Shown here piece after piece: positions 1-6,005 of a stretch of DNA of 8,033 bases; positions within the stretch are counted from its first letter, which is position 1, and every line of letters starts with the position of its first letter. The stretch lies in contig CADAXO010000076.1 of NCBI GenBank assembly GCA_902791885.1, positions 1-8,033 on the forward strand, given 5' to 3'. Under the pieces are notes generated by a model that was given only the letters and a program-made list of their open reading frames with translations, was not told the origin of the DNA and made no database searches. Position numbers and translations under genes: made by a program. The DNA is from Oscillospiraceae bacterium (GTDB taxonomy: Bacteria > Bacillota_A > Clostridia > Saccharofermentanales > Saccharofermentanaceae).

Positions 1-690
1 TTTGCTTCGAAAAAGGAACGGCACACCGTGCCCGCAGGCTAAATACTCAGGTGATAATTCAGATATCTTCCTGATCGAATCTTTCATTTCCTCAATGGAA
101 TAGGCATGCGGAGGCTCCATGGGTGTTCCGTTTATGACAGCATATGAATCTCCTGCATAGAGGACACCATCTTTCAGTATTCCGTAAGACCCTTTCGTAT
201 GTCCGGGAAGATGTACGATCCCGATATCGTAACCGTACTGCTTTGCAACTTCATTTGCATTTTCATCGATCAGTATGTCAGGGACATAGTGCTTACTTTT
301 AAAAAACGGTGTCTTAGTCCAAAAAGAAATCCATTTTACCCTGCTGACAAACCTGCTGTGAGTCGGCTTTTGAGGCTGGTCTGCGAAGTTTCTTATCAGG
401 GACAGGTCATCTTTGCCAAGCCAGATCTTGGCATTAAAAAGCATCTTGAATTTGGCCGCATTCCAATCATGATCCGGGTGAGCATGAGTTATAAATATGT
501 CGGTGATGTTGTAACCGTTTTTGCTGATCCACTTAATTAACGCTTGGGATGTTGTAGAGAATCCGGTGTCGATGAGCATATCACCTTTCGCGCCGGAGAT
601 GACATAAACAGAGATAGGTGCATCTCCGCTAAGCTCGGTAAAATATCTGATATTACCGATTTTTACATTATCACTTGTCTGAGTTCTCAT
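1..690 (-). CDS. Metallo-beta-lactamase (MBL) fold hydrolase, N-terminal 230 codons, cut by the window edge
   Basis: The minus strand is open from an ATG at 690-688 through position 1 with no stop, so the C-terminus lies outside the window. The MBL metal-binding signature is complete as far as it can be seen: HAHPDH at residues 69-74 (H69, H71, D73, H74), PGHTKGS with H164, AGDS with the bridging D181, and CGHG with H221. The N-terminal strands (YVISGAKGDMLIDTG, residues 29-43) are typical of the fold. It should be a cytoplasmic dinuclear-metal hydrolase of the glyoxalase-II/lactonase-like group; there is no signal peptide and the substrate cannot be told. An SD-like GAGGA sits only 2 nt before the ATG. 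The upstream in-frame codons reach a TGA with no other start, which fixes the start. The gene is divergent from the glycosyltransferase operon. Its promoter carries a palindrome shared with the methyltransferase gene at the other end of the window. Confidence 0.9.
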   Translation of the reverse strand, partial: MRTQTSDNVKIGNIRYFTELSGDAPISVYVISGAKGDMLIDTGFSTTSQALIKWISKNGYNITDIFITHAHPDHDWNAAKFKMLFNAKIWLGKDDLSLIRNFADQPQKPTHSRFVSRVKWISFWTKTPFFKSKHYVPDILIDENANEVAKQYGYDIGIVHLPGHTKGSYGILKDGVLYAGDSYAVINGTPMEPPHAYSIEEMKDSIRKISELSPEYLACGHGVPFLFRSK

Positions 691-718
691 AGTCCTCGTT
701 ATACTGATTATTTCTCGA

Positions 719-755
719 CTAAGGGATCACTCCCTCAGACAAGGTAATTCTACCA
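719..755 (-). promoter_or_regulatory. Extended -10 promoter plus 20-bp palindromic operator for the MBL gene (copy 1)
   Basis: Read on the minus strand, TGGTAGAAT (755-747) is an extended -10 element. It is followed, starting about where transcription should begin (~740), by CTGAGGGAGTGATCCCTTAG (738-719). The two 8-nt arms of this palindrome match at 7 of 8 positions, the odd one being a possible G-T pair. The ATG of the MBL gene lies 28 nt downstream of the palindrome. The same arrangement occurs before the methyltransferase gene at 7915-7949. A 26-nt core (713-738 versus 7909-7934) is identical at 23 positions. The likely role is a binding site for a repressor or other dimeric regulator; an RNA hairpin in the 5' UTR is also possible. 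No convincing -35 box is visible, as is common with extended -10 promoters. Confidence 0.5.
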
Positions 756-788
756 TCCGGGTAAAGAGCTCTTCATAAGCACCTCCGG

Positions 789-807
789 ATACTATATATA
801 GTATAAT
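789..807 (+). promoter_or_regulatory. AT-rich palindromic promoter region with TATAAT for the glycosyltransferase operon
   Basis: Positions 789-804 form a perfect 16-bp palindrome (ATACTATATATAGTAT). It runs into a consensus -10 box TATAAT at 802-807, only 6 nt before the ATG at 814. On the opposite strand the same DNA offers TATACT (805-800). No good -35 box is visible at 16-18 nt spacing for either direction. If the TATAAT box is used, transcription would begin at or beside the start codon. This is a promoter call from the -10 box and the gene layout only. Confidence 0.4.
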
Positions 808-813
808 GTACGA

Positions 814-2286
814 ATGAGTTTAAGTGAGCGCAAGAAAAACATCATTAATATCATCCTGCTTATAGCGTATGCAGGCCTGCATATTTTCCTGGTGCTTCAT
901 CACGAACCCTGGAGAGATGAGTCACAGGCGTGGATACTTGCGAGAAACGCATCTTTTCTTGAATTGCCCGGATTATGCGCCTCCGAAGGACATCCGGTCC
1001 TGTGGTTCTTCTTTCTGAGAGTATGCTTCCTTATAGGAATACCTTTCAGACATATAAGCTATATAAGCGTTTTTATCATGACAGCAGCGGCAGCACTCCT
1101 TCTTTACAGGTCGCCGTTTAATCTTCCCGTTAATGTTTCCATATTAGTCTCGCCCATATTTTTCTACTATAACCCGGTCGTATGCCGCATATACTGCATA
1201 GTAGTACTTCTGTTTATCCTTCAGTATATCTTCTGGAAAGACAGGAGCAGGCACCCCGTCATCTACGGCATCACAGTGGCACTTTTATGCCAGACTCATG
1301 TGCTGGCGGCAGGGTTCGTAATAGGCTGTCTTTTCGAGATGGTGATAAGGCTTAAAAAGGAGCACGGCAGAAAGAACATCGCGGGTGCACTTATACCGGC
1401 GGCGAGCCTTTTTCTGATGTATCTGGAATTAAGACAGACGGACAGTACCGACACATACATCCACGTTAACGCCGATCACTTCAGGAGGCGAATCGAGAAC
1501 CACCCCCTTTCAGAACCGATAAGCAGTTTATACAAACACTTCGACTACGATCCCGTCCCCGCCGGCAGGATCTTCCTTGGTGCGACCATTCTTATAATGA
1601 TTCTTCTGATAGTCCTCTGGGCTGTTAAGAAGAAGCAGCGTAAAGAACTGTTCAGCATAAGCCTGGTTACCTTCAGCGGCATAATCTACTTCTGGGCGGT
1701 AGTAATCTTTGTACGCAACGCGGCACATCAGCAGATGGCGATAGTTTACTGGCTCCTTATCCTGTTTTGCGTGTGGGCATTTGCGGATGCATTCAAAGAA
1801 GGCCGTTTGAAGCTTATCTTTATCCTGCTCTTTGCTGCAAGCTGCGTGCTTTCGGTACCCGGCACGTATATAAACGCAAGAAACGACATCGAAGGTCCCT
1901 ACGCCGGAACCACGGAGATCCGCGATATCATCGAGAACACCGTCCCCGCGGACTCTGTCATAGTTATACATAATGATATGTTCAGCACATCGTTAGCGGC
2001 ATATCTTTATGAGTCGGACAAGAACTATACGCTGTGGGACATAGATAACGGCTGCGAATTCGATCTTCATATATGGGGCAGGGACAATGCCAGGGATCTG
2101 GATGATGAGGATATCTATGAAGCCATATGCAGGGACATTCCTGCAGACAGGATCTGCTACTATGTATACGGCACTGAAACTTTAGGAGAAGCACCGGAAT
2201 TTACGGAAGGAATGATACTGATCTCGGGAAATCACGAAGAGAATTACCGCGAAGAGTATCACCTGCTATATCAGGTAGAGAGGTAA
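814..2286 (+). CDS. GT-C fold multi-membrane-span glycosyltransferase (ArnT/GT39-like)
   Basis: This 490-aa membrane protein has one hydrophobic helix at about residues 10-28, followed by [10 protein letters not shown] (31-40). The acidic pair D35/E36 in the first external loop is the hallmark of GT-C enzymes that use polyprenyl-phosphate sugars. GHPVLWF (59-65) is a second conserved piece. About ten more hydrophobic segments follow, roughly at 62-78, 80-98, 105-140, 148-175, 188-205, 252-271, 278-300, 308-326 and 332-350. A soluble C-terminal domain of about 135 residues closes the protein. The expected role is transfer of a lipid-linked sugar to an envelope acceptor on the outer face of the membrane; acceptor and sugar are unknown. 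The ATG at 814 is the only possible start, because an in-frame TAG at 799-801 lies just upstream. No Shine-Dalgarno sequence precedes it. It is followed after 10 nt by the GT2 gene. Confidence 0.85.
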   Translation: MSLSERKKNIINIILLIAYAGLHIFLVLHHEPWRDESQAWILARNASFLELPGLCASEGHPVLWFFFLRVCFLIGIPFRHISYISVFIMTAAAALLLYRSPFNLPVNVSILVSPIFFYYNPVVCRIYCIVVLLFILQYIFWKDRSRHPVIYGITVALLCQTHVLAAGFVIGCLFEMVIRLKKEHGRKNIAGALIPAASLFLMYLELRQTDSTDTYIHVNADHFRRRIENHPLSEPISSLYKHFDYDPVPAGRIFLGATILIMILLIVLWAVKKKQRKELFSISLVTFSGIIYFWAVVIFVRNAAHQQMAIVYWLLILFCVWAFADAFKEGRLKLIFILLFAASCVLSVPGTYINARNDIEGPYAGTTEIRDIIENTVPADSVIVIHNDMFSTSLAAYLYESDKNYTLWDIDNGCEFDLHIWGRDNARDLDDEDIYEAICRDIPADRICYYVYGTETLGEAPEFTEGMILISGNHEENYREEYHLLYQVER

Positions 2287-2296
2287 ACACAGGACA

Positions 2297-2989
2297 ATGG
2301 ATAATTACACTTTATCGGTAGTAATACCGTGTTACAACGAGAAGAACAGCATCCGCGCCATCGTGGAGAAAGTATTAAGTGCACCTGTGGAGAATAAAGA
2401 GATCATCGTCGTGGACGACAAAAGCACGGACGGCACCTCCGAAGTTCTTGACAGGGAGATCGCTCCCCTGGTAAGCAAAGTAATCCACCACGAGGTCAAC
2501 AAGGGCAAAGGAGGCGCCCTTCAAACGGGATTCAGGCACGCGACCGGCGATATCGTCATCATCCAGGACGCGGACCTCGAGTACGACCCGTCCGAATATC
2601 CTGTGCTGATCACCCCGATCCTTAACGGTGAATGCGAGGTATGCTACGGTTCAAGGTTCCTGAACAGCCCTGCGAAGGGATACATCGCGAACCGGCTGGC
2701 TAATAGATTCCTGACCAGACTTTCGAATCTTTTTACGCATCTTCATCTCACGGATATGGAGACGTGCTATAAGGCCTTCAGAACGGAGATCATCCAGTCT
2801 GTAGACATCAGGGAGAACCGCTTCGGTTTCGAGCCTGAGATCACCGCGAAGGTCGCACGCATGGAGAACGTCCGCATAAAGGAAGTCCCCATTTCCTACT
2901 ACCCCAGAACGGTCGAAGAGGGAAAGAAGATCGGCATCAGGGACGGTCTTCGCACCATCTACTGCATCTTTAAGTACCGTAAAGGTTAA
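2297..2989 (+). CDS. GT2 family polyprenyl-phosphate sugar synthase (Dpm1-like)
   Basis: This 230-aa soluble glycosyltransferase matches the Dpm1/polyprenol-phosphate mannosyl- or glucosyltransferase group along its whole length. SVVIPCYNE (7-15) opens the GT-A fold, [12 protein letters not shown] (36-47) carries the nucleotide-binding aspartates, QDADLEYDP (89-97) holds the D90-A-D92 metal motif, and GSRF lies at 117-120. [14 protein letters not shown] and the [17 protein letters not shown] block near the C-terminus are characteristic of this subgroup. There are no C-terminal membrane spans, unlike ArnC or GtrB. It should transfer a sugar from a nucleotide sugar to undecaprenyl phosphate on the inner face of the membrane. 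The donor cannot be read from sequence, but the UDP-xylose synthase directly downstream makes a UDP-pentose one candidate. AGGA lies 3 nt before the ATG. It sits 10 nt after the GT-C gene and 19 nt before the next gene. Confidence 0.88.
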   Translation: MDNYTLSVVIPCYNEKNSIRAIVEKVLSAPVENKEIIVVDDKSTDGTSEVLDREIAPLVSKVIHHEVNKGKGGALQTGFRHATGDIVIIQDADLEYDPSEYPVLITPILNGECEVCYGSRFLNSPAKGYIANRLANRFLTRLSNLFTHLHLTDMETCYKAFRTEIIQSVDIRENRFGFEPEITAKVARMENVRIKEVPISYYPRTVEEGKKIGIRDGLRTIYCIFKYRKG

Positions 2990-3008
2990 TCAGAGAGGCT
3001 GAACCACT

Positions 3009-3950
3009 ATGAAAAGAAACCGCGTACTTGTAACAGGAGGAGCAGGATTCCTGGGATCACACCTTTGTGACAGGCTTATTAAAGACGGTAACGATGTCAT
3101 CTGCCTGGACAACCTTTTCACGGGCTCCAAAGACAATATCCGCCACCTGCTTGGCAACCCGTATTTCGAGTTCATAAGACACGATATCACACAGCCGGTT
3201 TATATAGAGTGTGACCAGATATATAACCTCGCCTGCCCCGCAAGTCCCAAGTGGTATCAGAAGGACCCTATCTACACATTCCAGACTTCAGTTTACGGAG
3301 CGATGAACTGCTTAGGTCTTGCAAAGAGAACAGGTGCCCGTGTGCTGCAGGCTTCCACTTCCGAGATCTACGGAGATCCGGATATCCATCCTCAGCCCGA
3401 GAGTTACTGGGGCAATGTCAATACCATAGGCATCAGATCTTGCTATGACGAAGGCAAAAGAGCAGCCGAGACTTTATTCTTCGACTACCACAGGAAGCAT
3501 GATATCGAGATCAAGGTCATGCGTATCTTTAACACTTACGGTCCCCGAATGGATACAGGTGACGGCCGGGTAGTAAGCAACTTTATCGTCCAGGCGCTTA
3601 AAGGCGACGACATCACCATCTACGGAGACGGGGAACAGACAAGAAGCTTCTGTTATGTTGACGATCTTATCGAAGGAATGGTCCGTCTCATGAACAGCCG
3701 TGCCGGATTCACGGGACCGGTAAATATCGGCAACCCCGGAGAATTCAGTATCAGGGAACTTGCGGATCTTATCATTGAACTTACAGGCTCGAAGTCCGGG
3801 ATAATTAATAAGCCACTCCCTTCCGATGACCCGAAGCAGAGAAAACCCCTGATCGATCTTGCAAGGAAAGAGCTCAACTGGGAACCCTCTGTTCAGTTAA
3901 GAGAGGGGCTTGTAAGAACCATCGCTTACTTCAGCGAACTGATGGTATAG
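3009..3950 (+). CDS. uxs: UDP-glucuronate decarboxylase (UDP-xylose synthase), extended SDR family
   Basis: The 313-aa protein has the length of bacterial UXS enzymes. The NAD-binding GGAGFLG lies at residues 10-16. The catalytic set is present: TSE at 117-119, the YxxxK pair Y146/K150 in [15 protein letters not shown] (175-181), and R278 in [21 protein letters not shown] (75-87) and the TSEIYGDP block separate UXS from dTDP-glucose dehydratases and UDP-glucose 4-epimerases. The reaction is NAD-dependent oxidation and decarboxylation of UDP-glucuronate to UDP-xylose in the cytoplasm. It is the last gene of the operon and probably supplies the nucleotide sugar for the two glycosyltransferases. 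The start lies after a weak GAGAGG placed about 10 nt upstream. No clear intrinsic terminator follows the stop codon. Confidence 0.92.
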   Translation: MKRNRVLVTGGAGFLGSHLCDRLIKDGNDVICLDNLFTGSKDNIRHLLGNPYFEFIRHDITQPVYIECDQIYNLACPASPKWYQKDPIYTFQTSVYGAMNCLGLAKRTGARVLQASTSEIYGDPDIHPQPESYWGNVNTIGIRSCYDEGKRAAETLFFDYHRKHDIEIKVMRIFNTYGPRMDTGDGRVVSNFIVQALKGDDITIYGDGEQTRSFCYVDDLIEGMVRLMNSRAGFTGPVNIGNPGEFSIRELADLIIELTGSKSGIINKPLPSDDPKQRKPLIDLARKELNWEPSVQLREGLVRTIAYFSELMV

Positions 3951-3967
3951 CACAACTCTCCATACGT

Positions 3968-4061
3968 GCAGTCCGCTTGTTAACTTCTCTTTTTGTTGTA
4001 GACCGGCATCAGTATAAGCAATGCCTGACGGGTCAATCACACTGTGGAAAATGCGGACTGT
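3968..4061 (+). other. Non-coding stretch with nested inverted repeats (possible structured RNA)
   Basis: The 233 bp between the decarboxylase and the small membrane gene (3951-4183) contain no credible gene. Within them CAGTCCGC (3969-3976) pairs perfectly with GCGGACTG (4053-4060), and a further G-U pair is possible. This helix would enclose a hairpin built from GACC+GGCAT (4001-4009) and ATGCC+GGTC (4021-4034, with a 5-nt bulge TGACG). An ATG-A-GACA / TGTC-C-CAT hairpin surrounds 4065-4086, just downstream. The result could be a leader, attenuator or small RNA, or chance. It does not match any riboswitch class I can recall, and no T-tract follows the outer helix. The strand is assumed from the flanking genes. 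Confidence 0.25.
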
Positions 4062-4103
4062 TGATATGAGACATATCGTGTCCCATCAGCAAAATCAGGG
4101 GTT

Positions 4104-4131
4104 TTGAGACTTACTGTGTCCTTCTTAAAGT
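4104..4131 (+). promoter_or_regulatory. Weak candidate promoter for the membrane protein/XRE pair
   Basis: TTGAGA (4104-4109) and TAAAGT (4126-4131) are 16 nt apart and lie about 50 nt upstream of the first gene of the pair. A perfect 12-bp palindrome AAGCTTAAGCTT (4140-4151) lies just downstream and could be an operator for the XRE protein itself. Both are visible only as sequence patterns. Confidence 0.22.
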
Positions 4132-4183
4132 CGCGGGGAAAGCTTAAGCTTGAACCATAACAAACATGAAGGAGGACATCACA

Positions 4184-4390
4184 ATGTCAAAGACAATCTG
4201 GAAAATTCTATTCTACGTAATCGGTATCGCAGGAGTCGGATTCATAATCTATTCCATGGTCAAAGATCAGATCACTCCCTATCTTGGAATCGGAACCTGC
4301 TGCACAGCCATTGCCAACGTTATCGGTTGTAAACTGAATCTGAAAAGATATAATCCTTGCAGAAGAAACATTTCTCCGGAGGACGATTAA
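4184..4390 (+). CDS. Small two-helix membrane protein of unknown function
   Basis: The 68-aa product is mostly hydrophobic, with one helix at about 5-26 and a second, shorter one at about 32-49 that includes a CC pair (39-40). The tail is short and charged, KRYNPCRRNISPEDD. I do not recognise the family. The start is placed at the ATG at 4184 because AAGGAGG (4169-4175) lies 8 nt upstream. The in-frame ATG at 4166 would put the ribosome binding site inside the gene. Its stop codon overlaps the start of the XRE gene by one base (TAATG), so the two are translationally coupled. A function tied to the regulator's membrane location or signal is plausible, but it is inference. Confidence 0.7.
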   Translation: MSKTIWKILFYVIGIAGVGFIIYSMVKDQITPYLGIGTCCTAIANVIGCKLNLKRYNPCRRNISPEDD

Positions 4391-4896
4391 TGGATCAGAT
4401 CAAGATCGGCGAATTTCTTAAGGAACTTAGGAAAGAGAAGAACATGACACAGGAGCAGCTTGCCGACAAATTCTTCGTCTCAAGGCGCACAGTCTCGAGA
4501 TGGGAGACCGGCAGCAATATGCCGGACCTCGATGTTCTAGTCGAACTCGCCGACTTTTACGATGTGGACCTGAGAGACATTTTTAACGGCCAAAGGAGAG
4601 AATCTGATATGAATGCTGAATTAAAGGATACACTGCTTCAGGCAGCAGACTATACCAATGACATTAAGAAGAAGATAACCAAGAGAGTGAATTATATGTT
4701 CATAGGCGGCATCACAGCCATGGCAATCTACATAATCTCACTATATCTGGTACCCGAGGATGCAGGCGGTGCAGCAGGCTTCGTTCAGGGCATAACACTC
4801 GGAATCTCATTCGCAATGCTCATCATGGGAATGATCATAACGGGCCCGTTCGGAGAGAAATACCTAAGCGGAGGATACTGCAGGAAGAAGAACTGA
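4390..4896 (+). CDS. Membrane-anchored XRE-family transcriptional regulator
   Basis: The 168-aa product begins with a Cro/C1-type helix-turn-helix (residues about 6-65). MTQEQLADKFFVSRRTVSRWETGSN (19-43) and the following PDLDVLVELADFYDVDLRDIF are highly typical. A charged linker leads to two membrane helices at about 102-121 and 131-151 and a basic tail. This soluble-HTH-plus-two-helix design is common in Firmicutes. It probably tethers a DNA-binding protein to the membrane, perhaps to sense a membrane or peptide signal. The start is the ATG overlapping the upstream stop codon, with GGAGGA 6 nt before it (4379-4383). A longer reading from 4357 would bury that ribosome binding site. The 3' end abuts a relic of an aldo/keto reductase on the other strand, about 10 nt away. 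Confidence 0.85.
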   Translation: MDQIKIGEFLKELRKEKNMTQEQLADKFFVSRRTVSRWETGSNMPDLDVLVELADFYDVDLRDIFNGQRRESDMNAELKDTLLQAADYTNDIKKKITKRVNYMFIGGITAMAIYIISLYLVPEDAGGAAGFVQGITLGISFAMLIMGMIITGPFGEKYLSGGYCRKKN

Positions 4897-4905
4897 CGCT
4901 TTACG

Positions 4906-5041
4906 CCCCGTGTCATAGTAGTTGATACCGTGACTCATGCAGTACCCGATGATCTCTTCTGAGGCTTTGACATCTATCTTAGAGTCATCACCGCCGATGA
5001 TCGGAAGTCTCATGTTGCCCATGCCGAGAGCTGACAGCCTG
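4906..5041 (-). pseudogene. Aldo/keto reductase relic, N-terminal fragment only
   Basis: On the minus strand the reading RLSALGMGNMRLP, then KIDVKASEEIIGYCMSHGINYYDTG, is the N-terminal portion of an aldo/keto reductase. These proteins normally run (V)SxLGFGxMRLP...GINYFDTA and then continue for another 200-300 residues. The aspartate of the YDT motif is kept. The homology breaks off right after it, at about 4906, close to the stop of the convergent XRE gene at 4896. At the other end the AKR start codon and first residues are missing, and the reading joins an HTH fragment of another gene in a different frame at about 5037-5041. Only about 45 residues remain, so this cannot be a working enzyme. 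Confidence 0.75.
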
Positions 5042-5126
5042 ATTCCCATTTCGCGACTGCCTGCCTGGAGACATTAAGCCTCTCGGCGAGGGCCTCCTGG
5101 GTAAAGCCTTTGTTCTTGCGCAGCAC
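5037..5126 (-). pseudogene. XRE helix-turn-helix relic fused to the AKR fragment
   Basis: On the minus strand, LRKNKGFTQEALAERLNV followed by SRQAVAKWESG is an unmistakable XRE HTH, residues about 10-38 of a normal protein. Its beginning is missing: the frame runs back into the 3' end of the ABM-domain gene, whose stop is at 5132-5134. After WESG, where YPD and the last helices should follow, the sequence switches to aldo/keto reductase in another frame. The HTH frame then meets TGA at 5012-5010. A GTG at 5126 could start a 38-residue peptide, but no ribosome binding site supports it. It is distinct in sequence from the intact XRE protein at 4390-4896, so it is not a simple duplicate. Confidence 0.75.
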
Positions 5127-5131
5127 CTGTG

Positions 5132-5455
5132 TTATACCCTGATGAACCCCTGGTCTGAAGAAGGCAGGTCCTCGGAGACGTATCTTTCCACTCTCATATG
5201 AAGGTCATACTTATCGCGAAGGGAAGCTATCGTCTGCATCATAGGAGACGCGTGGTGAACGTCGATCGCCTCCTGACTCTCCCACGCATCTATGAGCATA
5301 ACTGTCTCAGGATCATTCATCGGGAAGAAATACTCGTAGCGAACATTTCCCTTCTCGGCACGGATCTTGTCTGCAGTTCCGCTGCTCTCCATCTCCTGCG
5401 CAAACTTCTTCGCGTTGCCGTTTGTTCCTGTGTAGTAGAGATTGACTGTGATCAT
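5132..5455 (-). CDS. Small ABM-domain protein (putative quinol monooxygenase family)
   Basis: The 107-aa product, starting MITVNLYYTG, has the antibiotic-biosynthesis-monooxygenase (YgiN-like) ferredoxin fold pattern. Recognisable parts are NVRYEYFFPMNDPETVMLIDAWESQEAIDVHHASPMM (about residues 38-74) and the closing LRDKYDLHMRVERYVSED. Members are small dimeric proteins that oxidise quinol-like substrates without cofactors, or act as heme-related or unassigned enzymes. The substrate here is unknown. AGGGGG lies 7 nt before the ATG. The C-terminus (SDQGFIRV) seems natural even though gene relics start only a few bases beyond the stop. It is the last gene of a possible three-gene minus-strand run after DUF5131 and GNAT, 35 nt from the GNAT gene. 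Confidence 0.82.
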   Translation of the reverse strand: MITVNLYYTGTNGNAKKFAQEMESSGTADKIRAEKGNVRYEYFFPMNDPETVMLIDAWESQEAIDVHHASPMMQTIASLRDKYDLHMRVERYVSEDLPSSDQGFIRV

Positions 5456-5475
5456 ATTATTCCCCCTGTTGATTA

Positions 5476-5504
5476 ATTATATCTTCCCTATCACTCCTTC
5501 TCGA
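5476..5504 (-). promoter_or_regulatory. Candidate promoter for the ABM-domain gene
   Basis: On the minus strand TCGAGA (5504-5499) and a consensus TATAAT (5481-5476) are 17 nt apart. The -10 box is 20 nt upstream of the ABM start codon, and the -35 half lies within the end of the GNAT gene. The ABM gene could therefore have its own transcript as well as reading from upstream. Confidence 0.4.
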
Positions 5505-5964
5505 AGAACACTATGTCCATATTATCGTTTATCTTCTGAGGCTCACCGACTCTCCTGTAGCCCATCTTCTCGTAGAGGTGAATGTTGCCTTCCTCCTGAA
5601 GTATCGTATCGAGGCTCCAATTCTCTTCCCCATGTATGCGCTCTGCTTCCTTCATGGCAAGCTGCGCGTAACCTCTGCCCCTGTACCCGGGCATTATCCA
5701 CAGGGGCGATATCCTCTTGCGCGTGCCGTCTTTAAGGTCGATCACACGGATGACGCCGACGTCTTCACCTTCAGCTTCTATGAAGTAGTAGATCGAGCCT
5801 GGCATATCAAACCTCGTTTCGACTTTCTCCACACTTTCAGCTGCAGGGCTCGTATCGTAATCTCTGTACTTCTCCAGAAGCTCCCGAAAAGCCTCCGTCT
5901 GCATCTTCCAGATCTTCACGACATCTTCCCGCACGGCTTTTCTTAAAGCAACCTCACCACTCAT
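5491..5964 (-). CDS. GNAT family N-acetyltransferase
   Basis: The 157-aa product has the normal GNAT length. Motif A is present as WIMPGYRGRGYAQLAMKEAE (89-108), with the acetyl-CoA pyrophosphate loop R95-G-R-G-Y-A100. It is preceded by the strand pair GEDVGVIRVIDL (66-77). The C-terminal NIHLYEKMGYRRVGE (127-141) is the usual GNAT motif B, with Y131. It should acetylate an amine of a small molecule or protein in the cytoplasm; the substrate is unknown. The ATG at 5964 is preferred because GAGG lies 6 nt upstream. A longer reading from TTG at 5982 has no such site. The gap to the upstream DUF5131 gene is 41 nt and contains a TATAGT element, so co-transcription or a separate promoter are both possible. 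Confidence 0.88.
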   Translation of the reverse strand: MSGEVALRKAVREDVVKIWKMQTEAFRELLEKYRDYDTSPAAESVEKVETRFDMPGSIYYFIEAEGEDVGVIRVIDLKDGTRKRISPLWIMPGYRGRGYAQLAMKEAERIHGEENWSLDTILQEEGNIHLYEKMGYRRVGEPQKINDNMDIVFFEKE

Positions 5965-6005
5965 AAATGCCTCACAGAGCAAGCAGACTATATAATGTTA
6001 TTTTA

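Noticed and set aside
719..741. Both copies of the repeated palindrome can be read on the minus strand as a peptide end (L)(S/T)EGVIP-stop, with synonymous differences.
   Set aside because: The upstream reading frames are short, differ between copies and lack a supported start. The palindromic symmetry and promoter position explain the conservation better.
199..747. Two plus-strand open frames of 113 and 67 codons at the left edge.
   Set aside because: They are antisense to the MBL-fold gene, whose full metal-binding motif set is on the minus strand, and to its promoter.
750..776. Minus-strand 8-codon mini-ORF (MKSSLPGW) with a good GGAGGT ribosome binding site upstream of the MBL gene, a possible leader peptide.
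   Set aside because: It ends inside the extended -10 promoter element, so the main MBL transcript would not contain it. No counterpart exists before the methyltransferase gene. The site could be chance.
1528..2194. Minus-strand open frames of 147 and 70 codons inside the GT-C gene.
   Set aside because: They lie opposite a clearly coding membrane protein and show no recognisable motif.
4166..4183. Alternative upstream ATG for the small membrane protein (and similarly 6917 for the DUF5131 gene).
   Set aside because: In both cases the extra codons contain the AAGGAGG-type ribosome binding site of the downstream ATG, so the downstream starts are far more likely.
4268..4283. GATCACTCCCTA inside the small membrane protein gene resembles one half of the repeated operator.
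   Set aside because: It lacks the second arm and the -10 element and lies in coding sequence, so it is probably chance.
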